This document shows, piece by piece, positions 52,546-60,141 of a stretch of DNA of 64,000 bases; within the stretch, counting starts at the first letter, position 1, and each line of letters opens with the position of its first letter. Below the pieces are notes generated by a model. That model did not search any database. It was not told the DNA's origin and worked only from the letters and a program-made list of their open reading frames with translations. Source of the DNA: Actinacidiphila glaucinigra (GTDB lineage: Bacteria; Actinomycetota; Actinomycetes; Streptomycetales; Streptomycetaceae); assembly GCF_900188405.1 (NCBI RefSeq), contig NZ_FZOF01000013.1, positions 1 through 64,000 of the forward strand, in the 5' to 3' direction. The position numbers and the translations under genes are program-made.

Positions 52546-52598
52546 GCGGTGACGGCGATGCGCGCCGCCCGCAGGTACGTCCAGCCGAGGAGAGCGCT

Positions 52599-52976
52599 GT
52601 GAAGATCGGAGAGCTGGCCGCGAAGACCGGGGTCGCGACACGACTGCTTCGGTACTACGAAGAGGTCGGCATCCTGCACCCGTTCCGGAGCCCCAACGGG
52701 TACCGCGCCTACGGCGAGCCCGCCATCGACCGTGTGCTGCAGATCCGCGAACTCCTCGAAGCGGGCTTGACGACCGACATGATCCGCGAGGTCCTGCCCT
52801 GCCTCGAGGCCGCGAAGGAGGAAGCGGTGACGGACTGCCCGGCGGCAGCGGATCTGGACGGTCTGCGGCAGCAGCTGAGCGGTATCGAGCGGCGCATCGA
52901 CGTGCTGCAGCGCAACCGGGACGCGATCAAGAGGTACCTCCGCGCCTGGGAGGAGGCCGGGCCCACTGTCGACTGA
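52599..52976 (+). CDS. MerR family regulator
   Basis: 125 residues. The winged helix IGELAAKTGVATRLLRYYEEVGIL and the YRAY motif are typical. A C-terminal dimerisation helix (QQLSGIERRIDVLQRNRDAIKRYL) follows; two Cys lie in the effector part (VLPCLEA and VTDCPAA) but the usual metal-site layout is not complete. GTG at 52599 has GAGGAGAG upstream. Divergent from the SDR gene it most probably controls. Confidence 0.92.
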   Translation: MKIGELAAKTGVATRLLRYYEEVGILHPFRSPNGYRAYGEPAIDRVLQIRELLEAGLTTDMIREVLPCLEAAKEEAVTDCPAAADLDGLRQQLSGIERRIDVLQRNRDAIKRYLRAWEEAGPTVD

Positions 52977-53000
52977 CTCGACATGTCGAGTCAGTCGACA
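52967..53000. promoter_or_regulatory. 34-bp perfect palindrome at the MerR/HTH-gene boundary
   Basis: Each half is TGTCGACTGACTCGACA and its reverse complement, joined without a spacer. It contains nested copies of CGACA/TGTCG and CTGACT/AGTCAG. It overlaps the MerR stop codon (TGA at 52974) and ends 13 bp before the ATG of the next gene. Its position suggests an autoregulatory operator of that HTH protein; an RNA hairpin or terminator is the alternative. Confidence 0.7.
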
Positions 53001-53012
53001 TAAGGTCGGCGG

Positions 53013-53912
53013 ATGACCGAGCACAACGATCCCTCAGAGGACAACGAGCACTCCGAGCCCGAGCGCATCACCGCACTGGCCGCCCTCATCGGGTGGGCCG
53101 AGCGCAGGGAACGCATCGCCTCCGATCGCGCCGACCTGGTCGCCGACGCTTGGCGTACGGGCACTCGGAGCGTCATGGAGCTGGCCAGATGCGCTCGGGT
53201 CTCCCGCGACACCATCTACGCCGATCTCGCGGCGCGCGGCGTCGAGGTGAGCAGGCGGGGCGAGCGCCACATCGGGCCCCTCACGGGCCGAGGCGCACCC
53301 CTCGACGCGGAATCCGTGCGTGCGGTCTCGCGGATCGCGGACGCCGTCACGCGGCCGGCCTACGCGCATGATCCGGCCGACCCCGTCACACGCGCCGCGC
53401 TCGCCGCGTCGGGGGCCCTGGGCGCCGTCGCCGACGTGCTGGATCCGCCGGTTGACCAGGGGCCGGGGTGGGACCCGAAGGACACCTTGCCCCACCTCGC
53501 GGAGCGGGGGCAGACCGTGTCGCACCAGGCACATCAGGCACTGGCCGCGGTCGCCGATCGGGCGGAACTCGCGGCGGCCGCGGAATTCAGGCGCCGCGGC
53601 CTGCTGCACTCCGGCCGGAACGCCGTCGCCGACGCCGTGACGCTCACGGTGACCGTGCCGACGGGCGAGACCGTCACGGTCGACCTCGGCACCGACGAGA
53701 CGGGCTGGACCACCATGGCCGGCGGCAGCGACCTGGTGGGCGATGCCGTGGGCACCCTCGACCACCTGGAGGTGCAGGCCGCGTTCCAGATCCTGGCCCA
53801 AGTGGTGACCCGCCACCTCACGGAGCGGGCGATCGCCCCGCGGCCCACGGAGACGCTGCCCGGTACTCCCCCAACGCGCACTCGCCACCTGCCGAGCAGC
53901 GATCAGCACTGA
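53013..53912 (+). CDS. HTH-domain DNA-binding protein
   Basis: 299 residues. The N-terminal region has ADAWRTGTRSVMELARCARVSRDTIYADLAARG, a helix-turn-helix (SVMELARCARVSRDTIYADL). The rest is Ala-rich and helical with a beta segment TVTVPTGETVTVDLGTDETGW; family not recognised. ATG at 53013 has AAGG about 8 nt upstream. The 34-bp palindrome directly upstream is the likely binding site. Confidence 0.82.
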   Translation: MTEHNDPSEDNEHSEPERITALAALIGWAERRERIASDRADLVADAWRTGTRSVMELARCARVSRDTIYADLAARGVEVSRRGERHIGPLTGRGAPLDAESVRAVSRIADAVTRPAYAHDPADPVTRAALAASGALGAVADVLDPPVDQGPGWDPKDTLPHLAERGQTVSHQAHQALAAVADRAELAAAAEFRRRGLLHSGRNAVADAVTLTVTVPTGETVTVDLGTDETGWTTMAGGSDLVGDAVGTLDHLEVQAAFQILAQVVTRHLTERAIAPRPTETLPGTPPTRTRHLPSSDQH

Positions 53913-54030
53913 TCACCCGGGTCCGCGAAACCGGGCCCACGGAAGGCCGCCGGGAGCCTGGTGCGCCGCTTCGCGGCCCGAGGGCGGTACCGATCGCGAT
54001 CGTGTACCGCCCCTTCCACGCCTGCAAGCA

Positions 54031-54057
54031 GCCGCCGTCGCTGGGTGCGACGGCGGC
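54031..54057. terminator. bidirectional terminator hairpin
   Basis: A perfect 11-bp stem (GCCGCCGTCGC and GCGACGGCGGC) with a 5-nt loop, between the convergent HTH and cold-shock genes. Confidence 0.7.
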
Positions 54058-54078
54058 GTCACGCCTGCGTTGCGTCGG

Positions 54079-54282
54079 TCAGCCGCGGACGATGTTCTCC
54101 GCCTGCGGGCCCTTCTGCCCCTGCGTCACGTCGAACGTGACGTGCTCACCCTCCTGCAGCTCGCGGTAGCCGTTGCCCGAGATGTTGGAGTAGTGGGCGA
54201 AGACGTCCGGCCCGCCCCCGTCCTGTGCGATGAAGCCGAAGCCCTTCTCCGAGTTGAACCACTTCACGACGCCAGATGCCAC
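54079..54282 (-). CDS. cold-shock protein (CspA family)
   Basis: 67 residues. RNP1 KGFGFI and RNP2 VFAHY motifs within a complete single cold-shock domain starting MASGVVKWFNSEKGFGFI. Binds single-stranded RNA/DNA. ATG at 54282 with GAGGGAC 12 nt upstream. Long 5' region with hairpin upstream. Confidence 0.95.
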   Translation of the reverse strand: MASGVVKWFNSEKGFGFIAQDGGGPDVFAHYSNISGNGYRELQEGEHVTFDVTQGQKGPQAENIVRG

Positions 54283-54662
54283 TGTGTTCGTCCCTCACAT
54301 GCTGCTGATGCCGGCGCACCCCCTGGTGCGCCGTCGGACCCCTTTGCTGGGCCCCGGCTTTACTTACCCGATAACCCACCCCTCGCGCCAGTGATTACGT
54401 GCGCGTCCCGCGTGTCGTTTCGACGGTCTCCCGCCGCGCGGGCCCGCCCGGGCCATGCTCCCGGGCCCCCGACCGGACGGTGGGCCCGCCCGGATCCGCG
54501 TGTGGGTGGCTGTGGCGGGATGCCGCCCGGCACCGCCTCCGCACGCCCACGACAGCCCCCAGGGCGGCCATCCACAGGGTGCCGATCACGGAGGTGACGC
54601 CGTTACCGCCGGGTCGGCACGGGCCGGCTTCCCCAGGCCTTCGCCCGCCAGCCCCGGGCGCG
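54283..54662. other. upstream region of the cold-shock gene with 5' UTR hairpin
   Basis: 380 bases. A hairpin GGCGCACC-CCCT-GGTGCGCC at 54313-54332 lies in the probable 5' UTR of the cold-shock gene, and an A+T-rich TTTACTTACCC patch near 54360 may hold the promoter. Frames further right are Pro/Arg-rich and not called. Confidence 0.45.
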
Positions 54663-54887
54663 TCATCCCTCCGCGGTGCCGTCCTCGTCCTCCCAGCGCA
54701 GCAGGTCGCCCGGCTGGCACTCCAGCACCTCGCAGAGCGCGGCGAGCGTCGCGAAGCGCACCGCCTTGGCGCGGCCGTTCTTGAGCACCGCCAGGTTGGC
54801 GGGAGTGATCCCGACGCGGTCCGCGAGTTCGCCCACGGACATCTTCCGCCTGGCCAGCATCACGTCGATGTCGACGGCGATCGGCAT
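54663..54887 (-). CDS. small XRE-family (Cro/CI-like) regulator
   Basis: 74 residues: MSVGELADRVGITPANLAVLKNG is the helix-turn-helix, ending ECQPGDLLRWED. YozG-type regulator that accompanies DUF2975 membrane proteins. Its ATG overlaps the DUF2975 stop (TGATG), so they are translationally coupled. Two operators upstream of the operon are its likely sites. Confidence 0.92.
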   Translation of the reverse strand: MPIAVDIDVMLARRKMSVGELADRVGITPANLAVLKNGRAKAVRFATLAALCEVLECQPGDLLRWEDEDGTAEG

Positions 54888-55378
54888 CAGATCACCTCGT
54901 CCAGCTCGGCCCGCAGCTGCGTCGCCTCGACGTCGCGCGCGACGGCCTGGGCGAGCAGAATCCGCAGCACGAGCACGAGGAGCGCGACACCCAGGATGGC
55001 CACGCCGATGCCGCCCATGATGACGGTGACGCCCGGGTCCTCGCGCTGTCCGGGCGCGTTGATGGCCGTGACCGCGAACCACACGAGGGCGGCCGTGACG
55101 ATCGCGCCGATCACGACGTCCACGTACCGGAAGGCGGCGTGCGAGAACACGGTGCCGCGTCGCACCATCGTCACCAGCCGCCACACGCAGACCAGGGCGA
55201 CCTGGGCCGACACCATGCCCAGGATCGTGACCAGGCGCAGCGGGGTCAGCGGGAGCGACCCGTCCTCCGGGTCGTTGCCCGACACCAACGCCCACACCAT
55301 CCCCACCTGCACGAACACGGTGCCGGCTAGCACCACCACGAGGACGGCGCGCAACGCCCACACTGTCAGCTTTCCCAT
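54887..55378 (-). CDS. DUF2975 membrane protein
   Basis: 163 residues with four hydrophobic segments, including VWALRAVLVVVLAGTVFVQV and ILGMVSAQVALVCVW. The conserved DUF2975 membrane protein is nearly always paired with a YozG-type XRE regulator, as here. Role unknown. ATG at 55378, directly downstream of the two operators at 55391-55427. Confidence 0.9.
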   Translation of the reverse strand: MGKLTVWALRAVLVVVLAGTVFVQVGMVWALVSGNDPEDGSLPLTPLRLVTILGMVSAQVALVCVWRLVTMVRRGTVFSHAAFRYVDVVIGAIVTAALVWFAVTAINAPGQREDPGVTVIMGGIGVAILGVALLVLVLRILLAQAVARDVEATQLRAELDEVI

Positions 55379-55390
55379 GACCCATCCTTA

Positions 55391-55427
55391 CATCGAGTTA
55401 CGATGGGAATCTATCGAATCTCGATAG
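55391..55427. promoter_or_regulatory. two ATCG-N5-CGAT operators 21 bp apart
   Basis: The inverted repeats CATCG-N5-CGATG (55391-55405) and CTATCGA-ATC-TCGATAG (55411-55427) share the core ATCG-N5-CGAT. Their centres are 21 bp apart, two helical turns. They precede the DUF2975-XRE operon, so autoregulation by the XRE protein is likely. Confidence 0.6.
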
Positions 55428-55489
55428 GTGAAGCAAGGTCGGGGGCAGCGGGCGGGCAGGCGGCGGTTTCATATCGCGGCCCGGTACGG

Positions 55490-56169
55490 TCAGGCCGTCC
55501 CGGCGTACCGTTCCCCCGCGTACGCCCGCAGCACCGGCACGACCGCCTCCGCGCCGCCCGGCAGCCGGTCCACCCGCTCCAGGACGTAGGCCCGGTGGCC
55601 GTCGACCAGGTGGTCGGGCTGCTCCTCCCCGTAGTTCCCCGGCAGCGGCCACACCGTCAGGCACGGGCGGGGTTCGACGCCGCGCGGATGCGAGCCGACC
55701 GTGACGGTGGCTATCCGCGCCCACCGGAAGAAGCTCTCCTCGCCGGCCACCTCGCGCATGCCGATGCCGGCGGGCCCGATCCGCAGCCGCATCGGCTTGC
55801 GCCGGCGCACGTAGGAGGATCCCGCCTGGATCCGGCAGACGATCGCCGCGAGCAACGCCACCGTGACGGGGATCCCGGTTCCGGCTTCATAGTCGGCCTG
55901 CTCGGGATGGAAGATCAGGTACAGCATGAACGAGCCGGACACCGCGCTGCACGCCAGCGCCGACACCGCCCAGGTGGCCATCCGGCGGCCGGCGCCCTCG
56001 TCGGCGGTGAAGGTCTGCTCCCCGCCGGGCACGCGGAGTCCGGGGCCGGCGACGGTCACCGGGATCGGCGCCCGCACGGCGCGCGGCGCCGTCTCGAAGT
56101 GGCGCCGCCGTGCTCGGCGAGCGCGGCGGTGAGTTCCCGGACGCTCTGGTCCAGGTCCGCGCACTTCAC
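55490..56169 (-). pseudogene. membrane protein gene with internal frameshift
   Basis: The gene starts at GTG 56169, overlapping the stop of the preceding gene (GTGA), and reads CADLDQSVRELTAALAEHGG before drifting to Arg-rich sequence. The proper sequence continues in the next frame as FETAPRAVRAPIPVTVAGPG, through two hydrophobic segments (TWAVSALACSAVSGSFMLYL; IPVTVALLAAIVCRI), ending at 55490. A 1-base deletion near 56100 explains this. The C-terminal half resembles small PH-like membrane proteins. A sequencing error is possible. Confidence 0.6.
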
Positions 56170-56576
56170 CGGGTGTAGCGGGTCCGGGCGTCCGCGGTGA
56201 GGTCGCGTCGGCGCGGCAGCGTCACGCCCGGCGCCGTCCAGAGCATCAGCCGCGGCTCGGGCGCCGCGCTCTCGCTGTCCGGCGCGGCATAGTGCCACAG
56301 GGCTGCCGCGTCGGTCTGCTCCCAGGCCAGTTCGGCGTCGTGCAGGGTGATCCCGAACTCGTCGATCCGCAGCCGGAACGGCCGCCGCGCATCACGCAGG
56401 TCCCTCCATCCGCGCCGGACCGCCACCACGGCCAGGGCCCCCACGAACCCCGGGCCGAGGACTTCGCCGTCGCGGGGCGCGATCAGCCAGACGAGCGCGC
56501 CCGCCAGGGCGACGAGTCCCCAGAACGTCCACCGCTTCCCTCGTCTTCGCAGCGTGCGCCCGACCGTGAACTCCAT
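56166..56576 (-). CDS. small membrane protein
   Basis: 136 residues. A hydrophobic helix (FWGLVALAGALVWLI) near residue 25 is followed by a likely second segment (VGALAVVAV) and a soluble C-terminal domain, FRLRIDEFGITLHDAELAWEQTDAAALW (key part LRIDEFGITLHD). That style matches the frameshifted neighbour (LRIGPAGIGM), so the two are probably paralogues in tandem. ATG at 56576 has AAAGGGGG upstream. Confidence 0.75.
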   Translation of the reverse strand: MEFTVGRTLRRRGKRWTFWGLVALAGALVWLIAPRDGEVLGPGFVGALAVVAVRRGWRDLRDARRPFRLRIDEFGITLHDAELAWEQTDAAALWHYAAPDSESAAPEPRLMLWTAPGVTLPRRRDLTADARTRYTR

Positions 56577-56803
56577 TGCGCCGAACCCCCTTTGCCATAC
56601 TCCGCCGGTTCCATGATGTGGCCCCTCATCAGCATCTTCCGGCCCCGCGGATGGGGTGGGTGCTCTTCCGTGACGTCCGCGGGACATCGGCCCCCTCCCG
56701 CCCCTCCCCCACCTCCGTCCGTTCACCGCCCTGCCGCCTCATGTGCAGGAACGCCCGGGCGCTGCCCGGCCGGGATGGAGGCGACGCGGGACGGGCCCCG
56801 CGG

Positions 56804-57415
56804 TCACGTCTCCGCTCCGCCCTCGCCCACGAGGTGCGCCGGAGAGGCGGCGATCTCACGCCAGAAGTCGATGATCATTCGCTCGAACCGCAGCCCCACC
56901 TCCACGGTGGCCCGCTGGGGCGAGCCCGCGGGCAGCGTTCCGGAGGCGACCAGCCGTCCGTATTCGTCGAGTTGGCCCTCATGGGCGCGGATCTGCTCCG
57001 CGGCGAGCCGGCCGATCGCGTCGACGGTGTCCGCGGCGCCGGTCGCGGCGCCGGTCGCGTCGGCATCGATGCCGGCTTCACACGTCTGGGGCTGGAAGTA
57101 GAGCCTCAGCAGCCCCTCGTCGTGGATCTCGGTGATGGCCCGCGTCGGTGCGGCGAGCCACCGGCACAGTTCGCGTCGCCCCTCCTCGGTGAGCGACAGG
57201 GTGCGCCGATGGCGGCCTCCCTCTTCCTGGCGCTCGACGACCAGTCCGCGCCGCACCAGCCGTCCGGCCTCGGCGTAGAGCTGTGAGCGGGGGAAGACCC
57301 AGAAGTGACCGATGCTCTGACGGATCCTCTGGTCGAGTTGATAGGGGGTCGCGCCGTCGTGCCTGCCCAGCAGGCCGAGGACGACGTAGGCACTGACCGG
57401 CAGTGCGGTCGGCAT
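56804..57415 (-). CDS. PadR family regulator
   Basis: 203 residues. VVLGLLGRHDGATPYQLDQRI and SQLYAEAGRLVRRGLV are the PadR winged helix; the C-terminal dimerisation helices follow. ATG at 57415. Divergent from the two Old Yellow Enzyme genes and probably controls them through the repeat at 57427-57445. Confidence 0.92.
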   Translation of the reverse strand: MPTALPVSAYVVLGLLGRHDGATPYQLDQRIRQSIGHFWVFPRSQLYAEAGRLVRRGLVVERQEEGGRHRRTLSLTEEGRRELCRWLAAPTRAITEIHDEGLLRLYFQPQTCEAGIDADATGAATGAADTVDAIGRLAAEQIRAHEGQLDEYGRLVASGTLPAGSPQRATVEVGLRFERMIIDFWREIAASPAHLVGEGGAET

Positions 57416-57426
57416 CGCTGCCTCCC

Positions 57427-57445
57427 GATTCAGACCATCTGAATC
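57427..57445. promoter_or_regulatory. PadR-type operator GATTCAG-N5-CTGAATC
   Basis: Perfect 7-bp arms around ACCAT, 12 bp upstream of the PadR start and 153 bp upstream of the first OYE gene. The A+T-rich tract continues to about 57470. Confidence 0.6.
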
Positions 57446-57597
57446 TCAATATTCCGGACATAACCGTCCATACCGTACCGTGGATTTCGACGGTCGAGAG
57501 GGATCGACACGACCGCCGCAAGCCGTCCCGATGGACGCCCTGTTGGGCGCGCGACCACGGCCGCCCACCCCCTCCCCCACTTCCAGGAGGCAGCTCC

Positions 57598-58662
57598 GTG
57601 AGTACCACCTTGTTCGAGCCCGTCACTCTCCGCTCACTGACCGTTCCGAACCGCATCTGGATGGCCGACATCTCCCACTCCGGCGCCGCACCGGACGGGG
57701 ACCTGGCGGGCGTGCCGGACGACGGGTATTTCGCGCACCTCGCGGCGCGGGCCACCGGCGGCACCGGACTGATCCTGGCCAAGGCCACCGCGGTCGGCCC
57801 GGAGAACCGGCTCGGCGCGTACGACCTCGGCATATGGAACGACACCCAGGTCGAGGCGTTCCGGCGGATCACCGGGTTCCTGAAGTCGCAGGGCACGGTT
57901 CCCGGTGTCCAGCTCGCCGCGGGGCGCATGGACCCCGCCGAGGGAGGCTGGGTCGACCGCAGGTTCCCGGTCACCCCGGGCAAGCGGTACGGCTGGACGC
58001 CCGGCGGCTCCGGCCCCGTCCCGTTCCGCACGGGCTCCACCGCGGCGGACGAACTCGGCACCGAGCAGATCGGCCGGGTCGTGGCGGACTTCGCCGACGC
58101 CGCCCGGCGCGCCCTGGACGCGGGATTCCAGGTCGCCGGGGTCCACGGCGTCCACGGCGGTCTCGTCAACCAGTTCCTGTTCGGGCACAGCAACCACCGC
58201 ACCGACGGCTACGGCGGGGACTTCGCGGGCCGCACGCGCTTCGCGCTGGAGGTCGTGGAGGCCGTCCGCGCGGTGTGGCCGCAGGACCTGCCGGTCTTCT
58301 TCCGCATGTCGTCCGCCGACTGGCCGGACGAGTCCGCCGGCGACGACCCCGAGGACTGGACCCCGGACGACACCGTCCGCCTCGCCAAGGAACTGCAGGC
58401 CCGGGGCGTCGACCTGATGGACGTCCCGGCCCCGCGCCACCGGGCGCCGGTGGCCGAGCGCGTACGCAACGAGACCGGCATGCCCGTGGCCGCCGTCGGC
58501 CCCCTGACCCAGCCGGCCCAGGCACAGGCACTCGTCCGCTCCGGCGCCGCCGACGCCGTCCTCCTCGGCCAGGAGCTGCTGCGCGACCCGTACTGGCCCC
58601 TGCACGCGGCAACCGCGCTCGGCGGGAGGGTCAACCTCGCCAGGCACCACACCGGCGTCTGA
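57598..58662 (+). CDS. Old Yellow Enzyme-like oxidoreductase with altered active site
   Basis: 354 residues. TIM-barrel OYE pattern (NRIWMADISHSG; SNHRTDGYGGDF). Compared with YqjM-type enzymes the residue at the Cys26 position is Ser26, the QLxHAGR motif is QLAAGR, and the His-His pair (His183/His186) is kept but the proton-donor Tyr is Gly188. It may reduce by another mechanism or act on different substrates. GTG at 57598 has AGGAGG upstream. Confidence 0.9.
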   Translation: MSTTLFEPVTLRSLTVPNRIWMADISHSGAAPDGDLAGVPDDGYFAHLAARATGGTGLILAKATAVGPENRLGAYDLGIWNDTQVEAFRRITGFLKSQGTVPGVQLAAGRMDPAEGGWVDRRFPVTPGKRYGWTPGGSGPVPFRTGSTAADELGTEQIGRVVADFADAARRALDAGFQVAGVHGVHGGLVNQFLFGHSNHRTDGYGGDFAGRTRFALEVVEAVRAVWPQDLPVFFRMSSADWPDESAGDDPEDWTPDDTVRLAKELQARGVDLMDVPAPRHRAPVAERVRNETGMPVAAVGPLTQPAQAQALVRSGAADAVLLGQELLRDPYWPLHAATALGGRVNLARHHTGV

Positions 58663-58757
58663 GGCGCCCGCCCCATTCGACCACCCTTCGGCCCGGCCCC
58701 AGAGCCGTCCGGCCCGCACCTTCCCCGTCCCCCGTCACCGTTTCCCGGAGAAGAACC

Positions 58758-59990
58758 ATGCACAACAGCCCCCTCTTCGACCCCGTCCGGCTCGGCGCCC
58801 TGTCGCTGGCCAACCGCTTCGTGATGCCCCCGATGACGCGCAGCCGCTCCCTGCCCGACGGCAGCCCCGGCCCCTCCGCGCCGCTCTACTACAGCCAGCG
58901 CGCCTCGGCCGGGCTGATCATCACGGAGGGCACCGTCGTCGCCGCCGAGGGCGTCGGCGGCCCCGGCATCCCGGGCCTGTGGAGCGACGCCCAGGTCCAG
59001 GGGTGGAAGCGCGTCACAGACGCGGTGCACGACGCGGGCAGCACCATCGTCACCCAGTTGTGGCACACCGGCCGCGCCTCGCACCCCGTCTTCCAGCCCG
59101 GCGGCAAGACCCCGGTCGGCCCCTCCCCCGTCGCGATCGACGGCCTGGTCTTCACCGACGAGGGCCGCGTGCCCTTCGTCGCGCCGCGGCCGCTGGAGAT
59201 CGACGAGATCCAGGAGATCGTCGCCCAGTTCGCCAAGGCCGGCGAGAACGCGATGGCGGCCGGGTTCGACGGCGTGGAGGTGCACGCGGCCAACGGCTAT
59301 CTGATCGACCAGTTCCTCCAGGACAGCGCCAACCGGCGCACGGACCGCTACGGGGGCGGCGTCGAGAACCGCGCACGCCTGCTGCTGGAAATCGTCGACG
59401 CCCTGGCCGGGACGGTGGGCGCGGACCGCGTCGGCGTCCGCATATCCCCGAGCAGCGTCTTCCAGGACATGACCGACTCCGACCCGCACGCGCTGTTCGG
59501 CCACGTCGTGGACGAACTCGCCGCCCGCGACCTCGCCTATCTGCACCTGGTCGAGCCGGGCATCATCGGCAACGACGACCACACCGCCGAGCGGCGACCG
59601 GCCGACGACATCGACAGCGCCTGGGCCCGCCAACGCTACCCGGGCCGCCTGATCGCGACCGGCGGCTATGGACGCGAGGAGGCCCTGCGCGCCGTCGAGA
59701 GCGGCACCGTCGACGCCGTGGGCTTCGGTCGCGACTTCATCGCCAACCCCGATCTGCCCGAGCGCCTGGCCCGCGACGCGGAGCTGCGCGAGGCGCTGCG
59801 GCCCACCTTCTTCGGCGGTGACGACCGCGGCTACCTGGACTACCCCTCCCTCGAGGCCGAGCGCCTGCTGTCCGAACTGCGCGAGGGACGCCTCGAGCCG
59901 GTGCCCGGCCTGGAGCTGAACTCCGCGACGCCGCCGGACACATGGCACCTGGCCTGGGCCCAGCAGCGCCACGCGGCCGCCCGGGACTGA
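58758..59990 (+). CDS. NemA-like alkene reductase (Old Yellow Enzyme)
   Basis: 410 residues. All OYE residues are present: Thr27 in VMPPMTRS, WHTGR, His176/Asn179 and Tyr181 in EVHAANGYLIDQF, and RRTDRYGG. Reduces activated alkenes, nitro compounds or quinones with NAD(P)H. ATG at 58758 has GGAGAAG upstream. Follows the first OYE by 95 bp in a likely operon under PadR control. Confidence 0.93.
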   Translation: MHNSPLFDPVRLGALSLANRFVMPPMTRSRSLPDGSPGPSAPLYYSQRASAGLIITEGTVVAAEGVGGPGIPGLWSDAQVQGWKRVTDAVHDAGSTIVTQLWHTGRASHPVFQPGGKTPVGPSPVAIDGLVFTDEGRVPFVAPRPLEIDEIQEIVAQFAKAGENAMAAGFDGVEVHAANGYLIDQFLQDSANRRTDRYGGGVENRARLLLEIVDALAGTVGADRVGVRISPSSVFQDMTDSDPHALFGHVVDELAARDLAYLHLVEPGIIGNDDHTAERRPADDIDSAWARQRYPGRLIATGGYGREEALRAVESGTVDAVGFGRDFIANPDLPERLARDAELREALRPTFFGGDDRGYLDYPSLEAERLLSELREGRLEPVPGLELNSATPPDTWHLAWAQQRHAAARD

Positions 59991-60006
59991 CCCGCGCGGT
60001 CGCCGA

Positions 60007-60043
60007 CCCGGACGGGGCGCCCGATGGGGCGTGCCCGTCCGGG
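60007..60043. terminator. bidirectional terminator hairpin
   Basis: A perfect 10-bp stem (CCCGGACGGG and CCCGTCCGGG) with inner GCG/CGT pairing, 16 bp after the OYE stop, between convergent genes. Confidence 0.65.
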
Positions 60044-60141
60044 AGTGCCTGCCGAACATGCGCCGGCGGAGGATTCGGGAGGCCGGCGCCACTGCCCCGC
60101 AACGGCCGGAGCCGGAGCATGGAGGGCGCTTGGACGCCCGC

